Of a stretch of DNA of 64,000 nt, positions 17,145-28,200 are shown one piece after another. The position numbers and the translations under genes are program-made. The notes beneath the pieces were generated by a model that had not been told where the DNA came from, did not search any database, and was given only the letters and a program-made list of their open reading frames with translations. Source of the DNA: [Clostridium] citroniae WAL-17108 (GTDB lineage: Bacteria > Bacillota > Clostridia > Lachnospirales > Lachnospiraceae); contig NZ_JH376428.1 in assembly GCF_000233455.1 (NCBI RefSeq), positions 158,323-222,322 on the forward strand. Direction: 5' to 3'. The first letter of the stretch is position 1; the number at the start of each line of letters is the position of its first letter.

Positions 17145-20100
17145 TTATCGTTTACCTAATTCTTGGATTATCGCACTCCTTAACTTTCCCTTTTGTATTC
17201 CCTCAAGGAATTGTTTAGCATCATTGCATTCTTCAATCGTAATATCTCCGATATTGATTTCTACATTTGTATTCTTTGATGGAGTTGAATAATCATCACC
17301 ATAATTCATATTTGAATAATCCGGAACAAGCCAGCTAGGCGTTTTGGTCCAGCGCTCTAATCCCATTACTTTTAAATTTTCAATTAGCTTCTCCTGCTGA
17401 TTTATATTAAGGATAGCCTCACCCTCATGTACAATAGCAAGGACTTCTCCATTTTCCATTGTTTTGGTGCCAAGGGTTTGGACTGTATCAAACGCCTTTG
17501 ACTTGGTTTTTCCGACAGGCCCATTTTCTACACCCTTTTTATACTTCGCCACCCCTGGTCCATGACTTGAATCACTGGAATCCCAATGTCCACCGCTGCC
17601 TGAGCCACTAGAACTTCCTCTGTCGTCATCATCACGATCAGCTGCATCTTCCAGTGCATCTTTGACATCTTCCAGTATATCTTTCATATCAGCCACATTA
17701 TTAGTAAGCTGCTGCCAACTGGTCGTATACTCGGATATTAACCCTGCATTTTCATTATACTGTTCCAGAGATTTGATTAGTTCATCCGAAGATTTCTCCA
17801 ACGCACTCTGAATTCCTTTAAGCACAGCGTCCGCATTAGCAGCAGTACCATTGACTGTTCCAAGATAGTCATAGATATTCTGGAGATTGTCAGTTGCAGA
17901 CATTTTACCATTCATCTGGGATAATAAATCCTTGATACCAGATTGTGCTTGCTCATAGGTAATGGCTCCTTCTTTGTAGGATGTGATATAATCTTGAAGG
18001 AGAGAGTAGATGTTGTCTGTAGATTCAATCTGCTCCTCATATTTCTGGATCTGGTCAGCATTTGTCTGATAAAGATTCTTGAACATGTTATAGATATCCG
18101 TATCATTACCAGAGGTTACTTTATCCTTCCATCCCTTACCAAGAAGTTCATTGGCTTTCAGTTCATCCTGCGCCTGTTTGATTTTCTCTGCAATTTCTGA
18201 CCATTTATCGGACTGCTTCTGTAATGCATCTACCTGGTCGTTGTATTTTTCATTGATATCATCAAGGGTATCATTCAGTCCGTCCATTTCAGTTTGTAGA
18301 TTATTCTTTGTGATATCATACTCAGCATCCTGGACAGCTTTTTGGGCATCCCTTTCTGCCTCCGAATCTTTCTCCCAGGTCACTTCGCCTTCTCTCACTA
18401 CTTTTGTGGTCTTCTGATTTCTGGCACGTTCTAACTCAAACTGGGCTTTTTCAAGATTATACTGTAGATTCCTTTCGGTATTAGTTTTCTCCAGTAAGTC
18501 AAGCTGTTTTTGAAGAAGTTTGATCCTTTCGTTATAGGAATCATTTGTGAGTGAGTTTTCAGTTCCCAGCGCATCCATCTGTGCTTTTATTGCACCAGTT
18601 ACGGAACTAATTACAGTATCCAGATCACCTTTGACACCATTCAGTCCTGAAACAACCTTCTGTAGTTCAGAACTAAAGGAAGAAATATTCTCCATAGGCA
18701 TTTTCAGCAGTTCTTCGTTCCACTTATGAAGATTCTGTACCATGGATGACATTTCACCATTCACACTTTGTAACTGGCTATAAAGTTCATTCCAGTTATC
18801 GCTTCCAGTATCATATTCAGACATTAGATCCTGAATCAAATCCGCCTGTTCCTTATACTGGTCTATAATCGTAGTGCCATTCTCAATTAAGCTTTGGTAA
18901 TAACCAGCATCCAGCTTCTTCCCAGATGATTCCAGTTCTGCGCCCCAGTTTTCAATCGTAGAGGTGATATCATTGTACATACCAATTATTTTAGTGAGAT
19001 TGTCAATCGGTATCTGTGCTACTTCAAATTTCTTCTTCGCAATTGTTTCAAGAGCCTGTAGCCGTGCGGATTCATAATCATCCACCTGTTCGGTCAGTTC
19101 TGCATACTTTGCGCTGTCCTCAATTGGATCAAGCTTATCACGTTTGTTTTTGGCAAGTTTGATCAGACGGTTATAGTTTTGTACCAGACGTTCAAAATTA
19201 TCTATCTGCTGCTGGTAGGCATCTGTGTCAACAACACTACCAGAAGCCTTTATGTAATTGATCTGTTCATCTACCAGGCTATTCATTTTTTCCAATTTGG
19301 AATTCTCAGCATCCAGGCTGTCAAGTTCTGCTGAAAGATATCCTTCCTTATGCTCCCTGCGCTTCTCTTTTGCTTCATTAACACTCTGCTGCGCATCATA
19401 CAATTTGTTATAAGCATCCATTGCATTCGTCAGCTGTGTCTTTAGATTGCCGGAAACTAATTCAATGTCCACGCCGCCATTTTCAATCTTGTCTCTGTAT
19501 TCGGGGACAAGAGCTACCAAATCCTCATATGAACGTTTATAATCATCAATAGAACCTTCGGCATTTTTGATGATCTCATTATCCAGTTGCATGAGACGTT
19601 CAAGGATACTTTGCTTATTTTCCAGCCCAGTTCCATTTTTGACCTTCTCGGTCAGTTCTGTGACGGTCATGTCAGCTTTGGAAGCTAACGCAATCAATTG
19701 ATTCCATGCATCCTCGGAGGGGATACTGCTTGTGTTCATCAGATCATTTACACGCTCAATCTCTGCTTTAGATAGTCCGGTATAAGCAGTATAGGTGTCG
19801 GATAGCTGATTTTCTAACTCTGTCTGTTTATTCTTAAGGAGCTTTGTGCGCTGATCAATCCAGTCGATATCAGAATTTTCCTTGGGTGATTTGTCTTTGG
19901 AGCCACCAGCTCCAGAAGATCCTATCCCTCCAAAATCAGGCAGAGAGATTTCAATCTGTGCAGCCCGGTCTAAGGCTTTCTTTGCTTCATTGGCTGAGTT
20001 TATCAATGACTCTGCATTTGTACGGGCAACAATCAAAGCCACGCTTTCTTCCGCCGTTAAGCCAGTAGTAGGTGTTTTATTTACCAGAGAGGCCATGCCT

Positions 20101-23100
20101 GTAGCTTGGTCAATGACAACTCCATAATACTCTCCCCACGCTTTGCTCAACTGTTGAATCAGTGTTTCATCAATCGAGGCTTTTGCCTTCGCCAATGAGT
20201 TCCAGTTTTTAATATCATCCCCGTATGCTTCCGCAAGGGATGTAAAGAGTCCTTCATTGTTGCTTCTGATTGTTGTAAAGAAATCTTCATTATCAGATAA
20301 CTTATATGCCATAGCAGTTCTGAATGCGTCAGCATCATCATTATATGCCTGCTCTAACAGAGTCATTAGGTCGGCCGTAGATATTAAACCTTGGGTGTAT
20401 TCAGCAGTTGCTGCTGATAGAGATGGGAACTGTTTTGCAATTGATGTTAAGGAATCAAGACTGACCAGTTTCGTTTTGGCTACTTCTTTTCTGACTTTGC
20501 CCAGAAGGTCATAAGACTCCTGAATGTTCTTGGATAAATCTATTGCAGAGTCACTAACATGATTCATCCCTTTAACTTCACTAGCTAAATTCTTAAGTGT
20601 CTGTATGAATTCCTCCGAAGCACCAGCTGCTTGCAGGTAATCAACCATATTGGATAAAGATTGATCCACTAAATTTGTAAGAGCTGAACTTAGATCATCT
20701 GTGTGATGAATCAACTCAGGAAATTCCTGCTGCAAATCAAGTAAATCCGAACTTGTTAGTTTGCTCTCCCTTATCTTTTCAATGGATGCGGATAAGGTTG
20801 ACATCTTCTTTTGGAATTCATCTATGATCTTTGCTGTATCCTTATTCTGTAAATCAAAGAGTACGATATCCTTAGAACCTGAACCAGCTATTTGCTGTGC
20901 TTGAACTGATAGAGAACTAAAGTCTTCAGTTAATAAATCATTGAATACCTTTTTCAGACCTTCACCTGCGCCACTTGCACTCAGAATTGCATTTTTCATG
21001 CTATTAAAACCATCAACCGTAGCAGGAATGCCATTATGGAATTCATATTCCATTTTTAGTTCTTCATATCGTCTCTTGGTATAAGTATCTACACTCTCCG
21101 ACATCTGAGAAATAGCGTTATCCATGTTGTTGTAAATATCAGAATCAAGAATTGAATCATCGTTTAATTCCTTTGACTGTAACGTAAGGCGTTCTCTTGC
21201 TTCAATAAGTGCATGGTAATATTCCACCACGCTATCCATGTCTTCGTAATTCTCTGGTGCCCAATTAATACCCCTGCTTGTTTCCTTTTCAAATTCACTA
21301 AGCATGTCACGTACAGTCCCTAATGCCTTGACATGGTTTTCTATTCCTGTCATATTTACATTGAGCGGTACATCTACCTGGCTTCCATCCCAGTTGCTCC
21401 ATACATCCTCAGACAAATTTTCTTCTGCCGCTTTCCTCCCTCTCACTGCCGCCGCATACTGGCTTTCTATCTCTGCCTTTGTCGCATTGCGTAATGCCTG
21501 GGCATATTCATCTGTACCTATAGTAAGACCTTCCAGAACTTTCGCTTTATCACCAAGTGCAACCGTAATGTCTTCAACTGATTTTTGTAATTCCTGTTCT
21601 TGTGAAGATGTCCGGTCTGTTAAACTTGATAATTTGGTATATTGGGTATAAAGCTCATTGAGTTTCTTAGACTGTGCAGAGACAGACTCCGCAGCTTCTA
21701 TATTCTTCTGACGGGTTTCTTCGAGTTCCTGTCTGTATTTCTGATATTGACCAACAAAAGCACCTATGGTAACGCTCAATGCCATTAAAGAAATTCCTAC
21801 AGGATTAGACATAAATGCGGCTTTCATGTTTGCGCCTAAACCTATAATTGCTGCTTTAAGACTGAATGTACTGGTTGTCGCTTTAACATTTGCTGCTGCC
21901 TGGGCATCAGTTGCCTGGGTAAGACCAAGGGTGGCAAGTTTCTCTTTAGCAAGCTCAGGTGATAAGTTTTGCGCCCTCAAAATTCTAATTCGGTCAGATT
22001 CTTCTAATGCATCATTGGATAGTAATAATTTCAATTGCTTATCGGTTAAGGATTTAGTATTCTCACCTATACTTTTCAGTTCAGAAATACGTTCCTTTTT
22101 ACTTGTAGGCAATGAATTAACTCTATTGATTGCATCGCCCAAAGTGCTCATTTGTTTAGCAGAGGAAATACAAGCACTTCCTATTGCTGTAATTCCCTTA
22201 ACTGTACCAACTGCTGTAATACCAATAATGGATGATTGAAGCAGATTAAACTTATTCGCCAAATCCAGAATGGCACTTCCCGTATCAGCTGTACCTTTTA
22301 TCATATCTCCACTAAGAATACCTGTATAAGTATCAACCAGTGTTTCCTTAAATCTAATCACTGCTGCTGAAGCTGATTCTTGATATCTCTCAAATTCTTT
22401 ATTCACACTGCCTGTAGAATTTAATGCATCTTGATATATAGCTTCTGCCTCTGACATGTTCTGTAATAATGCCGCTGTAGATGCGCCGCGCTGCTTTCCG
22501 GCTATCTTTTCGAGCAAAAGGGACTGGGATTTATCGCTAAGGGATTCATAGACTTTAGAAATTTCTAATAAGATATCATAAGTAGATTTAAAAGTGTTTT
22601 CATCAAGCATGATGTCAACTTTATCATTTGTCAGATTTAAGATTGTATCTCGAAGTTTTGCAACAGATTCTTCTGCCTCTTCACCGTCCTCTGAAACTCC
22701 GCGAAGTCTCATGCTTACGATTTTCAGCATATTCCCAACCTCACTTGGACTTTGGAAAATTTTATTGCCCGCTGAAATCATTGCGATAGACTGGTTTAAA
22801 TCATTGTTTGCCTCTTGTAAAGTAGCTACACTATTTTGTAGTGCATCACTGATACCCTCTGCATCAATGCTCCTAGTATTGGAAATATGATTGATTTTAT
22901 CAGCGATTGCTAAAGCTCTTTCACTATATTGGTCTTCTGTAAGTCCATCAATCTCCTTAAATGCCTGTAAAGTGGAGATCAGCGTGCTTGTTGCTTTATC
23001 AATACTCATGTCCCCAGTCTTTTCAAGTTTGGTGGACACTTCTGACAGCTTCTCACTTAATCCAAGTCCAAAACCAATCTTCTTCCAATCAGTAACCGAA

Positions 23101-23930
23101 GATATTAACGATTTTGTTTCTACAGATAATTGTTTCGCTTTCGCAATGGACTTGTCAAGATATGCAGGAAAATCGTCACGGGAACGAATTTCATCTGCGA
23201 CCTTATACAAGCCAGTCATGGAATCATCTAATGCCTTAACTTCCGTATATGCTTTCCTGGCCTGACTGTAAGCAACCATGACCATTGAAGTAGCACTTAT
23301 CAACTCACCAGCACGTCCAACCGTCTTCTTAAAAGTATCAGCCAAAGTTAATCCACTGAGATTTGTAGCTTTTAATTCACTCTTAAAAGCTGCCATCCGT
23401 AATGTTAACTCCTGAACATCACCGCCTGTAGTTGCACCATATGCATCATCCAATAACTTACCATATTTTTGTGTTGCTGCTGAATTTGAAAACAATTTAC
23501 TATTCTGTTTTGCTAATAGTGATAAATCGCTTATAAGCTTATCTTTCTTTATCGATACTTTATACTCAATGGGAACCTGGTCAGCAACTCTCTGGGCGTT
23601 GCTTGCAGCCTGTCTCACTGTTGCATTCAGCTGTTCCGTATTTGCCTTTAACCTTATATCTAAATCTTCTATTTTGGCCTGTAATGTCTTTAACTGTTGT
23701 CTTAGTTGTGCTTCGCTTGACGATTTATTCAGCTTGGCATTTACATTAACATTTAAATTTGTCAGTTCTTTGAGGGTCTGTTTCAATGCTCTTTGTGATA
23801 AAATTTTGTTGAGATTTGCGATAACTTTTACGGTAAATTGACCATCAAAAGATTTCAAATCACTCTTTATCATACGTTTCGATAATGCCTTGTCAAGTCC
23901 TGCTATTATCTTTAAAGTAAAATTATTCAT
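17145..23930 (-). CDS. Phage-type tail tape measure protein
   Basis: A 2261-residue protein, the largest in the window. Residues 1-150 contain internal repeats (KIIAGLDKALSKRMIKSDLK, then KVIANLNKILSQRALKQTLK). A TP901-type tape measure core follows at about 190-560 (ALDDSMTGLYKVADEIRS, SPSEVGNMLKIVSMRLRGV). A hydrophobic stretch near 690-720 (MSNPVGISLMALSVTIGAFV) is followed by very long coiled coils. The C-terminus has VLAIVHEGEAILNINQQE, typical of tape measure tails. In phages it sets tail length and is passed into the cell during infection. GGAGGAAATAGTAC precedes the start. No other clear capsid, portal or tail genes are in the window, which makes its role in this element unclear. Confidence 0.88.
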   Translation of the reverse strand: MNNFTLKIIAGLDKALSKRMIKSDLKSFDGQFTVKVIANLNKILSQRALKQTLKELTNLNVNVNAKLNKSSSEAQLRQQLKTLQAKIEDLDIRLKANTEQLNATVRQAASNAQRVADQVPIEYKVSIKKDKLISDLSLLAKQNSKLFSNSAATQKYGKLLDDAYGATTGGDVQELTLRMAAFKSELKATNLSGLTLADTFKKTVGRAGELISATSMVMVAYSQARKAYTEVKALDDSMTGLYKVADEIRSRDDFPAYLDKSIAKAKQLSVETKSLISSVTDWKKIGFGLGLSEKLSEVSTKLEKTGDMSIDKATSTLISTLQAFKEIDGLTEDQYSERALAIADKINHISNTRSIDAEGISDALQNSVATLQEANNDLNQSIAMISAGNKIFQSPSEVGNMLKIVSMRLRGVSEDGEEAEESVAKLRDTILNLTNDKVDIMLDENTFKSTYDILLEISKVYESLSDKSQSLLLEKIAGKQRGASTAALLQNMSEAEAIYQDALNSTGSVNKEFERYQESASAAVIRFKETLVDTYTGILSGDMIKGTADTGSAILDLANKFNLLQSSIIGITAVGTVKGITAIGSACISSAKQMSTLGDAINRVNSLPTSKKERISELKSIGENTKSLTDKQLKLLLSNDALEESDRIRILRAQNLSPELAKEKLATLGLTQATDAQAAANVKATTSTFSLKAAIIGLGANMKAAFMSNPVGISLMALSVTIGAFVGQYQKYRQELEETRQKNIEAAESVSAQSKKLNELYTQYTKLSSLTDRTSSQEQELQKSVEDITVALGDKAKVLEGLTIGTDEYAQALRNATKAEIESQYAAAVRGRKAAEENLSEDVWSNWDGSQVDVPLNVNMTGIENHVKALGTVRDMLSEFEKETSRGINWAPENYEDMDSVVEYYHALIEARERLTLQSKELNDDSILDSDIYNNMDNAISQMSESVDTYTKRRYEELKMEYEFHNGIPATVDGFNSMKNAILSASGAGEGLKKVFNDLLTEDFSSLSVQAQQIAGSGSKDIVLFDLQNKDTAKIIDEFQKKMSTLSASIEKIRESKLTSSDLLDLQQEFPELIHHTDDLSSALTNLVDQSLSNMVDYLQAAGASEEFIQTLKNLASEVKGMNHVSDSAIDLSKNIQESYDLLGKVRKEVAKTKLVSLDSLTSIAKQFPSLSAATAEYTQGLISTADLMTLLEQAYNDDADAFRTAMAYKLSDNEDFFTTIRSNNEGLFTSLAEAYGDDIKNWNSLAKAKASIDETLIQQLSKAWGEYYGVVIDQATGMASLVNKTPTTGLTAEESVALIVARTNAESLINSANEAKKALDRAAQIEISLPDFGGIGSSGAGGSKDKSPKENSDIDWIDQRTKLLKNKQTELENQLSDTYTAYTGLSKAEIERVNDLMNTSSIPSEDAWNQLIALASKADMTVTELTEKVKNGTGLENKQSILERLMQLDNEIIKNAEGSIDDYKRSYEDLVALVPEYRDKIENGGVDIELVSGNLKTQLTNAMDAYNKLYDAQQSVNEAKEKRREHKEGYLSAELDSLDAENSKLEKMNSLVDEQINYIKASGSVVDTDAYQQQIDNFERLVQNYNRLIKLAKNKRDKLDPIEDSAKYAELTEQVDDYESARLQALETIAKKKFEVAQIPIDNLTKIIGMYNDITSTIENWGAELESSGKKLDAGYYQSLIENGTTIIDQYKEQADLIQDLMSEYDTGSDNWNELYSQLQSVNGEMSSMVQNLHKWNEELLKMPMENISSFSSELQKVVSGLNGVKGDLDTVISSVTGAIKAQMDALGTENSLTNDSYNERIKLLQKQLDLLEKTNTERNLQYNLEKAQFELERARNQKTTKVVREGEVTWEKDSEAERDAQKAVQDAEYDITKNNLQTEMDGLNDTLDDINEKYNDQVDALQKQSDKWSEIAEKIKQAQDELKANELLGKGWKDKVTSGNDTDIYNMFKNLYQTNADQIQKYEEQIESTDNIYSLLQDYITSYKEGAITYEQAQSGIKDLLSQMNGKMSATDNLQNIYDYLGTVNGTAANADAVLKGIQSALEKSSDELIKSLEQYNENAGLISEYTTSWQQLTNNVADMKDILEDVKDALEDAADRDDDDRGSSSGSGSGGHWDSSDSSHGPGVAKYKKGVENGPVGKTKSKAFDTVQTLGTKTMENGEVLAIVHEGEAILNINQQEKLIENLKVMGLERWTKTPSWLVPDYSNMNYGDDYSTPSKNTNVEINIGDITIEECNDAKQFLEGIQKGKLRSAIIQELGKR

Positions 23931-24025
23931 GTACTATTTCCTCCATAAATTAATTTCGTGTAACAAAAAACAGCCTGTGGATTACAAGCTGTTCGGTACT
24001 CTTGTAATATTCAGTTGTATCCTTA

Positions 24026-24424
24026 TTAAAACTCAGTCCCACAATTATCACATTTCCACTGCTTACCAGCCTTGGGCAATGCAAAAATCCCAAATATTGC
24101 AGCTCTTGCTACCTTAGTTCCAGTTGTGATTTTATGTATATTGGGTGAATGACATATAGGACATTTAGGGACATATTGGTTTGTGGGTTGTGGTTCTAAA
24201 TGTTCTGGACGAAGCGTTACTATCCTATCTATAGGGGTTTTACATTGAGGGCATTCCAACAGAACCCCATCACGTAATACTATATAATCTTCATGAAATT
24301 CTTTGAAGTCTTCATACTCAGCGAATATTAATTTCCCACATTCTTTGCATTGGCAGTCAACATCTCCTGGATCATCATCACCATATTCTCCAGGTTTAAC
24401 TACTCCATAGAAATACATTCCCAT
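24026..24424 (-). CDS. Zinc-ribbon protein
   Basis: A 132-residue protein with four CxxC pairs: CKECG, CPQCK, CPICH and CDNCG. These form probable zinc ribbons joined by an acidic N-terminal segment and a central hydrophobic patch (ARAAIFGIFALPKAGKQWKC). Zinc-ribbon proteins of this kind often bind nucleic acid or act as adaptors; no family name is assigned. GGGGGAGGGTAAGAAATT precedes the ATG. It is the gene just upstream of the tape measure gene and reads the same way. Confidence 0.7.
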   Translation of the reverse strand: MGMYFYGVVKPGEYGDDDPGDVDCQCKECGKLIFAEYEDFKEFHEDYIVLRDGVLLECPQCKTPIDRIVTLRPEHLEPQPTNQYVPKCPICHSPNIHKITTGTKVARAAIFGIFALPKAGKQWKCDNCGTEF

Positions 24425-24447
24425 AATTTCTTACCCTCCCCCTCATC

Positions 24448-24699
24448 CTATATTCCAATTATATCATCCCTCCTCATTGTTGGCAACGCCCATACATACA
24501 AGTGTTTACCCCCCTCATCATCTATTTTACTCTCTATAAACTTAATATCCCTATAATATTTATACACGTCTTGCATCGTATAGTCATAGGCACTGCATCT
24601 ATCTCCTGTTTTATGTAGATATACAGTATTCCAAATTACTGCTATTACGTTATAAATACAACCATCATAACTGATTCTGTCACTCTTGATCAATTTCAT
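24448..24699 (-). CDS. Hypothetical 83-aa protein
   Basis: A small mixed alpha/beta protein (MKLIKSDRISYDGCIYNVIAV, ending GGKHLYVWALPTMRRDDIIGI), unrecognised. AGGTGAATA precedes the ATG. It is probably co-transcribed with the zinc-ribbon gene 23 bp downstream. Confidence 0.55.
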   Translation of the reverse strand: MKLIKSDRISYDGCIYNVIAVIWNTVYLHKTGDRCSAYDYTMQDVYKYYRDIKFIESKIDDEGGKHLYVWALPTMRRDDIIGI

Positions 24700-24743
24700 T
24701 ATTCACCTGTGGGATTTTTATTTTTGGCAGAATGCCTATGAAT

Positions 24744-24920
24744 TTAATTATTCATCAAATAGTTTTTTAGTTTTATAAAGAGATAATCATATAAATCGAT
24801 TTTACCATTACGGAATTTTGACAGCATATTTTCGGAAATTCCTGTTTCCTTGGCAATAAAACACTGTTTTTCCCTCATGAGCCTTTTTTGGTACATATCC
24901 CTCAGTTCGTTTTGCGTCAT
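24744..24920 (-). CDS. Small HTH protein
   Basis: A 58-residue protein whose centre (FIAKETGISENMLSKFRNGK) has the spacing of an XRE-like helix-turn-helix, then DLYDYLFIKLKNYL. GAGGATGTCAA precedes the ATG. A perfect 9-bp inverted repeat lies 31 bp upstream and could be its operator. It would be a DNA-binding regulator of the tape measure operon, by inference only. Confidence 0.55.
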   Translation of the reverse strand: MTQNELRDMYQKRLMREKQCFIAKETGISENMLSKFRNGKIDLYDYLFIKLKNYLMNN

Positions 24921-24951
24921 TTGACATCCTCACTTTCTTCTTAATTAAAAA

Positions 24952-24986
24952 CATCCGATAACATTCTTGGAATATGCTATCGGATG
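24952..24986. promoter_or_regulatory. Inverted repeat upstream of small HTH gene
   Basis: CATCCGATA (24952-24960) and TATCGGATG (24978-24986) are exact complements 17 bp apart. They could be an operator or a weak terminator of the polymerase gene region. The rest of the 24921-25207 gap holds no supported gene. Confidence 0.4.
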
Positions 24987-25207
24987 AGCCATTCCATGTT
25001 GCCTAGTCCATGGCTGTAGTCCGCCACACTACAGATATAAAATCAACACTAACCGCTTGTTATACGGCTAATTGATTTTGCAGAAAATTAGATATATCTT
25101 TAATCAAAAATCTTTCTGGAAAGCACCCCTTTCCCAATAATGCGTTGGCACTTCTTTTCTAATATTGACAAATAACCCTTATTTTTCAAGGCTTTCTTTC
25201 TGTCATT

Positions 25208-28200
25208 TTACGGAATCCTACTTCTAAAATAATCCCGTATCATAGTCCCAGCTTTATTATAATCTATTTCTTCCATCCATACTTCGCCATCGTAATGCCA
25301 GGGCAACACTTTGAGATACAACGCCCCGTCTGGATTGATTCTGGTCTGAATCACCCCCACCTTTTCCAAGTGCTTTATTACAGTTTCAATCATTTTATGA
25401 TTGACTCCTGTCAGCTTTTCCAATGCCAGATCTGTCAGTTCATCTGGAACATTGTCGTATTTTTTTATCCACTTTTGAATATATATCGTCCTTAGATACT
25501 TAACATTCTGTCCATCTGTATCCTTTACAAAATGACCATCATTTTTCAGCGCCCTCAATTCGGTTGATGTCTTTTCACATTTCCTGCTTAGATAAATCAG
25601 CATTGCTAATATCCGTTTATACTTAAATACATTATCTTTCCGGGAAATCAATTTGTCCTTATACATCTTATCCACCAGAATATTGATTTCCTTTCTTTCA
25701 GCTTTAGTAAGGATAACTTTGATCTTTTCATATATTTTAAATGACTTAATATGGACGCTCTTTTTATCATATTTAGTTTGTTTCTGTTTTCTTTTATACT
25801 CCTGGTTTGCTTTATGCCGTTTTTCTATCTTCGAGAAATCAATATCTTGTAATGTAGGATTATTTGTACTCCGATCAATCATCTCTTTCGGAAATGCATT
25901 CCATAAAATATCTTTCTCCACACCATAAAATGCCGCCCCTTTATGTTTTGCACCATAATAAATTACGATAAGCATATCTAACAATTCATTAACATCAGGA
26001 CAACAAAAAAGAAGTTCTGTCCTGCATTTGTCGTAAAACCATCTAAATTTATTAGCAGCTTCCCTATCACATTCCCTTGATTTTATTGGTTCCTTCCGAT
26101 AAGCAGTGGCTATCTGACAGTATTCTTCCTGTAATTTTTTTAATCTGTTATAAACAGCCCGATTAATGGCAGGCTCCTCTCCACACAGCATATTTTTATA
26201 ATCATAAGGTGCAGCCTTCTTATCATTATCTTCCGCTTCAATTAACGCAATCTGTTTTTCCGCATATTCACATAGCTGATTCATGTTGCAATCATATCGT
26301 TCAAATCTTTTTAGCCTCTCAACTTCACCCTTACTCTTCTCTAAAAAAAGAGCCTTTTCTATAGATTTTTCTTCGCGTTTAGCTGATTTTAGATGTTTTT
26401 CCAGATACCGCATCCAGTATCCCCGTTTCTTTCCGCCAAGGAATAATAATACATTTGCTGGAAAATCCGCATTTTCTCCTGTTTTCGCAAAGTCAATTGT
26501 TTCGCCTCCAACAACCACGCCTATCTTTATAAAATCCCGTATCCTTTTTTCATCAAGTTTTATCATTGACCACAAATCTGTCACTCTATTAATCACGGTT
26601 CCAATTGAATTTCCAAACGACATTGCATTTATCCTCATTAATCCTGCATGATCGGATATCCTAATTCCTGGCAAATCAGCTTTCAAATTTGTATCTCTTT
26701 TGATTATAAGCCTACCGTGTCCAGCATCCAGTTCCCTTTTCACCGCATGGAGCAGTTGCTTATTATCCGTTGTAATTACAGTGTCCCCATCATAATCCGC
26801 TGTCCCAAGAGCCATTGCTAATGTATCGTACATTCCCGATACGATACCTGTCGATTGGTATTTAAACCACTTTTTCAACTCATCATTACATCTCAAAACC
26901 CCAATCCTATGCTCCATTCCAATGTGGGGGTTCCTAATTATATCCACTTGCTTAACGCATTGCTTGTTCCACCAGTTAGAGTATACATCAAAGGGATTCT
27001 TTAATAATCCTTTTGGCTCATCGCCCAATTCTTCACGGAATACCCACTCTGCCAATCCATATAGGTCAGGTATAAAGACCTGATAATTCCCATGGACAAA
27101 TTGCTTGCCACTAAGAATATTGTTTTTCAGTTTTTCTATATCGGTTTTCACTTTTTTCTTGATATAGTCATCATTGAATAACCCTTTATTCTTTTGCAAA
27201 GCTTTATAATACGGGGGTATATGATGTTCTTCAATATTATCCTGCTCAGCAAGCCCTCTATACCGTAAAAATTCATCTACATTATTTATTACCCTTTCAT
27301 ATAGATTAAGCTTATATGTACTTATTTCTTCCATTTCATCATCTGAAAATTCGACCGATTCTAACGGCTGGTAGCTAAGCATGGTTCTTTTCCTTAAATC
27401 TTTTGGATGAACGCCAAATGATACAATATTAAACGTTCTTTTGTATCCATGGCAGACCTTATCAAACTTATTGCGCCATCTCCAATAATCAAATTTCCCA
27501 TCTGTACAATATTGTTTCCAGAATTTGAATTGGGACTGGGTAATTACTACATCTATATCATCATTAAAGATATCCCACACCTTACCACCTAAATCCCTTA
27601 TCTTTGATACCTTGTGTTCCTTTGCAAAACGCCTCAAATCAAAGACCATCAACTCACCTTTAATCCCTGGGATCATCCTGAATTGGAAACAGGATGGAAG
27701 ATAGAACGTTCCTTTTTTAGATGTACAGTTTAACTCCCTCGCCCACTTTAATGCACACCCCGGCGTCACAATCCCAGCTCCATCGAATGGAAGGATTTCT
27801 ATGGGTTCATGTTGATCTTCAATGACCGAATACGTCTTATTCTTTCCAGATCCCGACACTTCTACAACGTCAATCTGATCATACACTTCTTTTTTATAGT
27901 CTGGGATCACAACGATATTTGGTATATAGTCAACCTTAATGCTATCTGTCGTTACCATTGCATAATATGCATTCCACTTCGATGGTCTGTCATAAACCAT
28001 ATCCGATTCCATACCGCATAAAATAATATCATTTAATTTCTGAGTCAAATCTTCCTGAACGAATAAATTCTTCTGTACTCTGGAATGCCCTGCGCCACAA
28101 AAAGTAGATACATAATTTTTTGTATCTTTTTCTGTCATTTTGTAATGCTTACTTTCATCTAAAAGCTTGTTTCCTTTTTCATCACAGACATATTCTAACC

